A DNA stretch of 9,298 bases from Alphaproteobacteria bacterium (lineage in GTDB: Bacteria > Pseudomonadota > Alphaproteobacteria > CAAGCB01 > CAG-977), in the NCBI GenBank assembly GCA_021639925.1, contig JAJXEL010000082.1, positions 1 to 9,298 of the forward strand. The letters run 5' to 3'. Below are positions 1 through 4,630 of the stretch, piece by piece (the stretch's first letter is position 1; each line of letters starts with the position of its first letter). The notes beneath the pieces are model-generated. The model had not been told where the DNA came from. It was given only the letters and a program-made list of their open reading frames with translations, and did no database searches. Made by a program: the position numbers and the translations under genes.

Positions 1-42
1 CACAAACGGCAGGGAGAATAAAAGATAAAATATCCGTTTCAT
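1..42 (-). CDS. N-terminal fragment of a second signal-peptide gene in module A (partial)
   Basis: Only 14 codons are in the window. Read leftward from ATG at 42-40 they give MKRIFYLLFSLPFV: a short basic start followed by a hydrophobic run, as expected for a Sec signal peptide. The start lies 12 nt after the stop codon of the cysteine-rich gene at 55-690, with AAAGG just upstream overlapping that gene's end. Module B has the same layout (second gene 11 nt after the first, starting MKKYLLVIFIVFLPF), so I infer that this is the equivalent second gene and probably encodes another secreted cysteine-rich protein. The rest lies outside the window, so its function cannot be seen. Confidence 0.6.
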   Translation of the reverse strand, partial: MKRIFYLLFSLPFV

Positions 43-54
43 ATCCGCCTGCCT

Positions 55-690
55 TTATTTGTTGATGCAGCAGCAACCGTCAGAGGACAGTGTCATGCGC
101 GACGGACAGGAATTAACCGTGTTGGTCTGCGCGGGTTCCTGCTGATCAGCGACGCATGCGCCGTCTGCCTTGCTGTATCCCGTATTGCAGGTAAAATAAG
201 ATGATCCGTCGCATGTTGCATTGGACGGGCAGTCTATGCATTGGCCGCCGGACAGATAAGTCCTGCTGTCGCAAGAGGTACAGTTATTTTCTTTTGCGCC
301 GGAACAGGTCTTGCATGATGAATGGCAGTATGCGCATTGAGAACCATTTATAAACATACCACTGGAACAACCTACTATATTTTGACCGTCGCATATCGCG
401 TTTGAAGGACAAGCTTCGCAAATTTTTCCTTTTACATACATACGATCGGAAGAGCAAAGCTGACAAGCCGTTTCGTTTGCTAACAAGCAGTTTTTATCCA
501 TACAATATACAAAACCGATATATTCGTTATTGAATTTAAAACCAGCCTTTTCGCAAATATTGACAGGATCGGCACTATCTGTACAGATATTGCTGAGGAT
601 AAGACCTGTCGGTCCTTGACATATACGAGCTTCTCCGTTTGATGGAAGTAACCATAAAGCGGTTATAAAAAATAAGAGTTGAATTTTCAT
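55..690 (-). CDS. Secreted cysteine-rich repeat protein (module A, first gene)
   Basis: The 211-residue product starts with a signal peptide (about residues 1-21, cleavage likely near NGEA-R) and has no later membrane segment, so it should be exported. I count 26 cysteines. Two repeats begin CPSNAICDG (94-102) and CPSNATCDG (154-162), each followed by a C-x-x-G turn and a further Cys-x-x-Cys pair, resembling growth-factor-receptor/VSP-like cysteine-rich modules that fold by disulfides. The C-terminus ends in CP-x3-TLS-x-D-x-CCC (CP at 195-196, CCC at 206-208), a tail shared with the first gene of module B. The start is supported by AAAGGAT 8 nt upstream, a site conserved with module B. It is preceded by structured leader A and a terminator, so expression is probably controlled at that leader. 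Its role is unknown; a surface, adhesive or metal-binding function would fit but is not shown. Confidence 0.85.
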   Translation of the reverse strand: MKIQLLFFITALWLLPSNGEARICQGPTGLILSNICTDSADPVNICEKAGFKFNNEYIGFVYCMDKNCLLANETACQLCSSDRMYVKGKICEACPSNAICDGQNIVGCSSGMFINGSQCAYCHSSCKTCSGAKENNCTSCDSRTYLSGGQCIDCPSNATCDGSSYFTCNTGYSKADGACVADQQEPAQTNTVNSCPSRMTLSSDGCCCINK

Positions 691-720
691 TTGAACAATC
701 CTTTAGTTTTGTTGGTTAGA

Positions 721-743
721 CAAAACCCGCCGGTAAAGGCGGG
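721..743 (-). terminator. Intrinsic terminator between leader A and the cysteine-rich gene
   Basis: Read leftward, CCCGCC (743-738), loop TTTACC, GGCGGG (731-726), then TTTTG. It lies 30 nt upstream of the start codon at 690, after the promoter, so it can end transcription before the gene. Its 5' arm overlaps the last two bases of helix H5 of leader A (750-742). Module B has a hairpin of different sequence at the matching place. Confidence 0.75.
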
Positions 744-917
744 CGGATGTTCGAAAACCGTATATTAGCAAACGGCTCGGCCTATTAGGCAGATAGCCGT
801 ATTCAGCCGACATCCGCCACACAGGACAGAAATCGGTATAATTATTTAAAGTCGCCATATGCATTGCGACTGCTAATAAAAGGGTTTTCGAAGCCCTGAA
901 CGGCCGATTTAGGCCGT
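742..917 (-). promoter_or_regulatory. Structured RNA leader A (pseudoknotted, riboswitch-like, class unrecognised)
   Basis: Read leftward, the helices are: H0 917-912/905-900 (ACGGCC/GGCCGT); H1 897-894/884-881 (AGGG/CCCT) with a 9-nt loop; H2, that loop (892-885) with 757-750 (TTCGAAAA/TTTTCGAA); H3 878-871/770-763 (TATTAGCA/TGCTAATA); H4 870-866/855-851 (GTCGC/GCGAC) with a 10-nt loop; H5 818-810/750-742 (GGCGGATGT/ACATCCGCC); H6 800-795/777-772 (ACGGCT/AGCCGT) with inner hairpin 790-787/783-780. H2 and H5 cross other helices, so the fold contains pseudoknots. The linker AATTATA..CCGA..TCTGTCCT is shared with leader B. The element starts at the predicted transcription start and abuts a terminator, the layout of a transcription-attenuating riboswitch; a free-standing small RNA is the alternative. 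The ligand is unknown. Confidence 0.75.
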
Positions 918-926
918 CTGAAATAA

Positions 927-950
927 ATTATATCAAAAACAACATGTTAA
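927..950 (-). promoter_or_regulatory. Promoter of module A
   Basis: Read leftward there is a perfect -10 box TATAAT (932-927). Transcription would start near 920, just before helix H0 of leader A. A good -35 at 16-18 nt is not visible (best is TGGCAT at 955-950). Instead TTAACA (950-945) lies 12 nt before the -10. Module B has CTGACA at the same 12-nt distance and shares the ATGTTGTTT..GATA stretch, which suggests a common activator or operator site. Confidence 0.55.
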
Positions 951-997
951 TGCCACTTCAATCTGAGGCCGGACAGCGACGGATTTTATGACGTCGA

Positions 998-1027
998 TTG
1001 CAAAAACGGCGGTATCTGCTTTATAAT
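998..1027 (+). promoter_or_regulatory. Strong sigma70-type promoter of the DUF5131 gene
   Basis: TTGCAA (998-1003), an 18-nt spacer and TATAAT (1022-1027) give a near-consensus promoter. Transcription is expected to start about 7 nt after the -10, at 1034, which is the A of the best start codon. The mRNA would be leaderless or nearly so. This promoter fires away from the module A promoter, about 50-70 bp apart. Confidence 0.7.
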
Positions 1028-1033
1028 ATCCGT

Positions 1034-1912
1034 ATGCATGACATTTGGAATCCCTGGCACGGCTGTATAAAAAAAAGCGAAGGCTGTCAAAATTGTTATA
1101 TGTATTTTTTAGACCGTCAGCGCGGAAAAAACGGTTCTGAAATTTATAAGGTCGCCAACAATTTTGATTATCCTTTGCAAAAAGATAAAAACGGACGTTA
1201 CAAAACAGCGCCCGGAGAAACAATCCGCGTCTGCATGACCTCTGATTTCTTTTTACAAGAAGCGGATCCCTGGCGCAGCGAAGCATGGCGTATTATCCGC
1301 CGGCGCCCCGATGTTGTTTTTATGTTATTAACCAAACGCCCCGAACGGGTCAAAGATTGTCTGCCTGAAAACTGGGGTGACGGCTGGGAAAATGTTTTTT
1401 TCAACGTCAGCTGTGAAAATCAGGCGCGCGCGGATGAACGGATCGAGCTTATGCTGTCCCTGCCCTTTAAACACAAAGGTATCGTTGCAGCTCCTTTTAT
1501 CGGCCCGGTCAGTTTGAAAAAATACCTGCCGGCCGGGCAAATCGAGCAAGTCGTTGCCGGCGGCGAAAACTATGACGGCGCCCGTCCGCTGCATTACGAA
1601 TGGGTCAAAGCACTGTACGATGAATGCGTCCGTTTTAATATCCGGTTTTGCTTTATGGAAACAGGCACAAACTTTGTTAAAGACGGCAAAACATATCATC
1701 TGCCGTCCAAAACGCTGCAAAGCGTTCAGGCGTTTAAATCCGGTCTGCAGCATTACGGAAAACTGATTGATTTTAAATTAGAAAAAACAGACCAGTTGTC
1801 TTTGTTCCATACGGCGCCTTATGAAAAAAGATTTAAACCGTTCTGCGCGCAATGCGGCGGACAAATGATCTGCAACGGTTGTTCTTTTTGCAAAAAATGC
1901 CCGAATGAATAA
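1034..1912 (+). CDS. DUF5131 / phage Gp37-Gp68 family protein, radical-SAM-like cysteine motif
   Basis: The 292-residue product opens with MHDIWNPWHGC, then SEGCQNCY, a signature I recognise from the DUF5131 (phage Gp37/Gp68) family. C11, C18 and C21 form a C-x6-C-x2-C pattern that could hold an iron-sulfur cluster. Further family-like stretches are LLTKRPERV, NVFFNVSCENQ and VVAGGEN followed by a C-terminal FMETGTNF. The last 22 residues add C271-x2-C274 and C280-x2-C283-x2-C286-x2-C289, a zinc-ribbon or second-cluster tail. The substrate is unknown; members occur in phages and mobile elements. I start at ATG 1034 because the family begins at this tryptophan/histidine motif and because an upstream in-frame TTG at 998 is itself the -35 box. 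No Shine-Dalgarno site is visible, in keeping with a leaderless message. It separates the two cysteine-rich modules and may be an independent insertion. Confidence 0.85.
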   Translation: MHDIWNPWHGCIKKSEGCQNCYMYFLDRQRGKNGSEIYKVANNFDYPLQKDKNGRYKTAPGETIRVCMTSDFFLQEADPWRSEAWRIIRRRPDVVFMLLTKRPERVKDCLPENWGDGWENVFFNVSCENQARADERIELMLSLPFKHKGIVAAPFIGPVSLKKYLPAGQIEQVVAGGENYDGARPLHYEWVKALYDECVRFNIRFCFMETGTNFVKDGKTYHLPSKTLQSVQAFKSGLQHYGKLIDFKLEKTDQLSLFHTAPYEKRFKPFCAQCGGQMICNGCSFCKKCPNE

Positions 1913-1969
1913 AAATGATCTTTTTTTAACGGCCGTATTTCCGGATCAAAGAAGTTTTCTATTTTTTTA

Positions 1970-1998
1970 TTGTTCTGACAGATGTTGTTTGATAGCAT
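1970..1998 (+). promoter_or_regulatory. Promoter of module B
   Basis: TTGTTC (1970-1975), a 17-nt spacer and TAGCAT (1993-1998) form a moderate promoter, with start expected near 2005, the first base of helix H0 of leader B. It aligns with the module A promoter: CTGACA (1975-1980) lies 12 nt before the -10, as TTAACA does there, and ATGTTGTTT-GATA is shared. That conserved pair could be a regulator site. Confidence 0.5.
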
Positions 1999-2004
1999 TA
2001 TCGT

Positions 2005-2179
2005 TGAATGCAAAATGCATTCAGGGCGTCAGAAACCCTGGTACATATAGCCGCTTTGCGTATGGCGGCTAAAAAATTATATGCCGAATCTGTCCTAAAC
2101 GGGCGGATTTCGGTGAATAAGGCGTACGCTAAATAAGCCGAGCCGTCTTTATATGTACACGGTTTCTGAAAATCCGCCC
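2005..2179 (+). promoter_or_regulatory. Structured RNA leader B (pseudoknotted, riboswitch-like, class unrecognised)
   Basis: Helices: H0 2005-2011/2017-2023 (TGAATGC/GCATTCA); H1 2022-2026/2036-2040 (CAGGG/CCCTG) with a 9-nt loop; H2, that loop (2029-2035) with 2163-2169 (TCAGAAA/TTTCTGA); H3 2041-2049/2150-2158 (GTACATATA/TATATGTAC); H4 2050-2054/2065-2069 (GCCGC/GCGGC) with a 10-nt loop; H5 2101-2110/2170-2179 (GGGCGGATTT/AAATCCGCCC); H6 2121-2123/2142-2144 with inner hairpin 2128-2130/2136-2138. Order and loop sizes match leader A, while H0, H2, H3, H4 and H5 differ in sequence with pairing kept. H2 crosses H1, and H5 crosses H2 and H3, giving a multi-pseudoknot fold. Conserved unpaired stretches are AATTATA, CCGA and TCTGTCCT around 2076-2095. 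A terminator follows directly. Likely cis-regulatory for the downstream genes; ligand or signal unknown. Confidence 0.78.
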
Positions 2180-2204
2180 ACCTTTTGAAAAGGTGGGTTT
2201 TGTT
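2177..2204 (+). terminator. Intrinsic terminator between leader B and the cysteine-rich gene
   Basis: CCCACCTTTT (2177-2186), one G, AAAAGGTGGG (2188-2197), then TTTTGTTT. In practice about 8 bp close over a 5-nt loop. It ends about 27 nt before the start codon at 2231 and shares its first three bases with the 3' strand of helix H5, so the two structures compete slightly. Confidence 0.8.
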
Positions 2205-2230
2205 TCATTTAGTAAAAAGGATCTTCAGAA

Positions 2231-2716
2231 ATGAAAAAAATAATTCTTATCGTACTTTTTGCGCTTTTATATTCTCTATCAGCGACAGCAGGAAGTACTT
2301 ACGCGTATTATTCTTATCCGGTTTCGGCCGATAAAAGCGCTTATAAAAAAATTTCAACGGCAGAAATCACATCTGACATGAAAATGGTACAAAGCGAATC
2401 TTCAAAATGGGGCGACGTTTACAAAACCTATGTACACAGTAAATGCGCAAAGTATCAATATGATACAACCATTGGATATAATGATTCTTTTTTATGCACA
2501 GAATGCGAAAACGGATATCAAATTACCTATTCGGAACAAACCTGTATACCAAATTGTTCCGAAGGATGCCTGAACTGCCTTGCGCCCGATACCTGTTCTG
2601 CCTGCATGCCGGAATATGTCTTTTCAAATGGAAAATGCGTTAAAAGCACAATTCAGGACAACTGCCCGGCAGAATTAACCCTGTCCGCAGATCAATGCTG
2701 CTGTGAAAAGAAATAA
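2231..2716 (+). CDS. Secreted cysteine-rich protein (module B, first gene)
   Basis: The 161-residue product has a signal peptide (about residues 1-20, cleavage likely after SATA). Residues 21-70 are Tyr/Ser/Lys-rich and free of cysteine; the remainder has 14 cysteines in CxxC-type pairs (C89/C92, C105 to C125) and ends in CP-x3-TLS-x-D-x-CCC (CP 145-146, CCC 156-158). The first Cys of this tail is 11 residues before the CCC, exactly as in the leftward paralogue at 55-690. It lacks the CPSNA-x-CDG repeats. The start is supported by AAAAGGAT about 10 nt upstream, conserved with module A. It is followed after 11 nt by a second signal-peptide gene, so the two form an operon under leader B. Function not recognised; an exported, disulfide- or metal-bound protein is the safe reading. 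Confidence 0.85.
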   Translation: MKKIILIVLFALLYSLSATAGSTYAYYSYPVSADKSAYKKISTAEITSDMKMVQSESSKWGDVYKTYVHSKCAKYQYDTTIGYNDSFLCTECENGYQITYSEQTCIPNCSEGCLNCLAPDTCSACMPEYVFSNGKCVKSTIQDNCPAELTLSADQCCCEKK

Positions 2717-2727
2717 AGGAGAAAAGA

Positions 2728-3744
2728 ATGAAAAAATATTTACTTGTTATTTTTATCGTTTTTTTGCCTTTTTCAGCAATCGCAGAAGTTGAAAAAACAG
2801 AAGATTTTATGATCGCCAAAGCCGTTAAACTGGGACGGGGAAATGCTTATCTCATCTCGGTCCCGATGGAAAACAGCGCATTGAAATCAGGCTAAGACTA
2901 CCATGAAAAATGCAAAATCTGCGATAGAACGACGGGGCTTTGTTCCGCCTGCGATACCGGATATTATCTGCAAAACAATACCTGTATCAGTTGTCCGGAA
3001 AATGCAAAATGTGAAAACGGACAGACCTATGTCTGTGAAGATACTTTTTATAAAAAGGACGACGAATGTATCAATATTTGTTCAAACGTCAAATGTATTG
3101 ATGGAATTTCTCCTGCTGTTTTTGCAGACAGATGTTGTTGCAACCCCAGTAATTGTCCTGCCCTTTGCCAATCCTGTTCCAACGGGAAATGTACGAAATG
3201 CAACGCCGGATATTTACTATCCGATTCTGCATGCACGATATGCCCATCAAACGCGATCTGCGACGGAAGCGGCAGCTATGTCTGCAAAGCAGGCACATAC
3301 AGAAAGCAAGGCCGTTTATGCACCTTGTGTCCGGATAATGCCGCCCCCTGCGACGGAAACTCCAGTTCTTTCAGCTGCAAGGACGGATATTATCGTAACG
3401 GTGAATCATGCGCCGCCTGCATGCAACAATGCGCGACATGTTCCAGCGCATCATCATGCACAACATGCAAGAACGGATATTATAAAAGCAACAACAATTG
3501 TTATAGATGCACGTCTTCCCAATCTGGCGGCGTAACAAATTATTCCGAACTCTGTTTTAAAACAAGTTCTGGCACATTTGCGCGCGGATACATTGCCCTG
3601 GGCTGTTCTCAGGCTGGAAAAGAAGCTTCAATCCATACCGGCGTGGCAATATTCAGTTCTTGTATCTGCAATGCAGACGGCAACTCTGCAAAATGCACAT
3701 ACGCAAATGAAAATAAAACAATTACTGTTTCAAACGCTTATTAA
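2728..3744 (+). pseudogene. Secreted cysteine-rich repeat protein interrupted by an in-frame TAA (module B, second gene)
   Basis: ATG 2728 follows AAAGGAG and begins a signal peptide (MKKYLLVIFIVFLPFSAIA). The frame meets TAA at 2893-2895 (codon 56), then stays open without any other stop to TAA 3742-3744, 338 codons in all counting the TAA. After the stop it reads straight into a cysteine array with three CPxNA repeats (CPENAKC at 89-95, CPSNAICDG at 172-180, CPDNAAPCDG at 201-210) and a D-x-CCC motif (CCC 136-138). CPSNAICDG is identical to a repeat in the gene at 55-690. No ATG with a ribosome binding site restarts this frame after the stop; the ATG at 2903 opens another frame that destroys the repeats. 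It is either a recently inactivated gene, a sequence error, or a read-through case. If translated whole it would be an exported, disulfide-rich protein of unknown role. Confidence 0.8.
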
Positions 3745-3750
3745 ATAGAT

Positions 3751-3780
3751 AAAGAGCCGCAAGACCCGGCTCTTTATTTT
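3751..3780 (+). terminator. Intrinsic terminator of module B
   Basis: AAAGAGCCG (3751-3759), loop CAAGACC, CGGCTCTTT (3767-3775), then ATTTTTT. The 9-bp stem is perfect. It lies between convergent genes (the facing gene ends at 3782) and may also act, more weakly, on the other strand, where TTTATCTATTT follows the stem. Confidence 0.88.
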
Positions 3781-3781
3781 T

Positions 3782-4444
3782 TCAGGATATAACCCGTTTT
3801 TCCACCTGCCGCGCGTTGGCGAATTTAACCAGCAAAGCCTCTGTTTTATCCAGCAATGCCGGCAGTTCCCCTGCCCCGTCAAAAGCATAAATCACATACA
3901 GCAGCTTTTTGTCCTGTCCCGGATTAATCATTGTTCTGCGGCTGTCGCTGGTCGGGTTGCCGAACACGCCTTCGTCATCGTACAAAGCCGGCAGATGTTC
4001 GATATTTAAAACGTCCTTGCCGATTCCCTTATATTTTTCGCCGTCGGGCGTTCTTTTCCAAACGATTTGCCCTTTAACGGCCGCCAGATCGTACGATCCC
4101 AAAGAATACCCCGATTCCACCGAAATCATGTTATTAATGTCAACCGCGTTATTCACTCTGTATAACCCGTTTTTTTTAGCGATTCGGCGCAGCATCGCTT
4201 CGGCGGAATTGCGGTATTTTGACGGATCCTTTCCCAGCGTCTTATAGGCTTCGCGCGTTGCGGCAATATGCGGATTCTGCGCGACAAAAGACAAATCGGG
4301 ATACGCGGATTCCAGCGTTTTAACCAGCCCGTCAAATTCCGCCAGCTGTCCTTCGCCGCTTTGCGCCACATCGGCCGTACAGGACAAAACGCCCAGCGTC
4401 GCGCGGGGCAGCGCCGCCTTTAAAAAATCGTCAATTAAAATCAT
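3782..4444 (-). CDS. B3/B4 (tRNA-editing-like) domain-containing protein
   Basis: The 220-residue protein matches what I know of free-standing B3/B4 proteins, which carry the domain found in the beta subunit of phenylalanyl-tRNA synthetase. Recognisable stretches are TREAYKTLGKDPSKYRNSAE (residues about 63-82), LYRVNNAVDINNMIS and SGYSLGSYD in the middle, and MINPGQDKKLLYVIYAF near the C-terminus. In PheT this domain removes mischarged tyrosine; what the free-standing forms do is not established, so a trans-editing or small-molecule role is inference. No signal peptide, so cytoplasmic. I start at ATG 4444 because AAAGGA (4457-4452) sits 7 nt upstream; the GTG at 4450 would be only 1 nt from it. 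It runs leftward, divergent from ygeW, in a 186-bp shared intergenic region; a possible -10 TATAAG lies at 4479-4474. Confidence 0.82.
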   Translation of the reverse strand: MILIDDFLKAALPRATLGVLSCTADVAQSGEGQLAEFDGLVKTLESAYPDLSFVAQNPHIAATREAYKTLGKDPSKYRNSAEAMLRRIAKKNGLYRVNNAVDINNMISVESGYSLGSYDLAAVKGQIVWKRTPDGEKYKGIGKDVLNIEHLPALYDDEGVFGNPTSDSRRTMINPGQDKKLLYVIYAFDGAGELPALLDKTEALLVKFANARQVEKRVIS

Positions 4445-4538
4445 TGGCACGTCCTTTCAAACGCCTGCGGTTTCTTATAGACTCAAAAAATTCGTTATTT
4501 TGCAAGCCTTTTTTTTCATACTTTTTCACATAATGCTG

Positions 4539-4566
4539 TTGACTTCGATACGAACGTCTTTAGACT
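4539..4566 (+). promoter_or_regulatory. Promoter of ygeW
   Basis: TTGACT (4539-4544), a 16-nt spacer and TAGACT (4561-4566) form a plausible sigma70-type promoter; GACTAT (4563-4568) at 18 nt is the alternative -10. Transcription would start near 4573, leaving about 58 nt of leader before the ATG at 4631. Confidence 0.5.
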
Positions 4567-4567
4567 A

Positions 4568-4591
4568 TTTGTCAAACGAAGACAAATCGTT
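4568..4591 (+). promoter_or_regulatory. Two overlapping alternative hairpins at the ygeW transcript start
   Basis: TTTGTC (4568-4573) can pair with GACAAA (4581-4586), and AACGA (4575-4579) can pair with TCGTT (4587-4591). The two cannot form together. Both are short, and depending on where transcription starts the first may be an operator-like inverted repeat on DNA and not an RNA hairpin. Confidence 0.35.
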
Positions 4592-4630
4592 GATCATTTA
4601 TTTCGAATTTTTACTTACGTAGGAGTCACC

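Noticed and set aside
750..764. T-loop-like sequence (GGTTTTCGAACATCC on the minus strand) suggesting a tRNA or tmRNA
   Set aside because: No acceptor/CCA, D or anticodon arms fit, copy B lacks the T-loop sequence, and the bases are used in H2 and H5.
795..818. CTGAATA in leader A resembling a hammerhead core (CTGANGA)
   Set aside because: Copy B has GGTGAATA and neither copy has the GAAA strand and cleavage-site arrangement.
998..1033. TTG 998 as start of the DUF5131 protein
   Set aside because: It coincides with the -35 box and adds 12 residues before the family's usual N-terminus.
1929..1936. Palindrome ACGGCCGT after the DUF5131 gene
   Set aside because: Only 8 bp, not followed by a T run and not repeated in a matching position; no function can be supported.
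2893..2895. TAA recoded as sense in this organism
   Set aside because: Several neighbouring genes (55-690, 1034-1912, 2231-2716, ygeY, lemA) end in TAA at the expected length, so TAA is a normal stop here.
2903..3535. Open frame of 210 codons starting at ATG 2903
   Set aside because: It lies in another frame over the cysteine repeats; the frame of ATG 2728 gives the signal peptide and the CPxNAxC repeats, so this is a shadow.
4445..4450. GTG 4450 as start of the B3/B4 protein
   Set aside because: It is 1 nt from the AAAGGA site; ATG 4444 has a proper 7-nt spacing.
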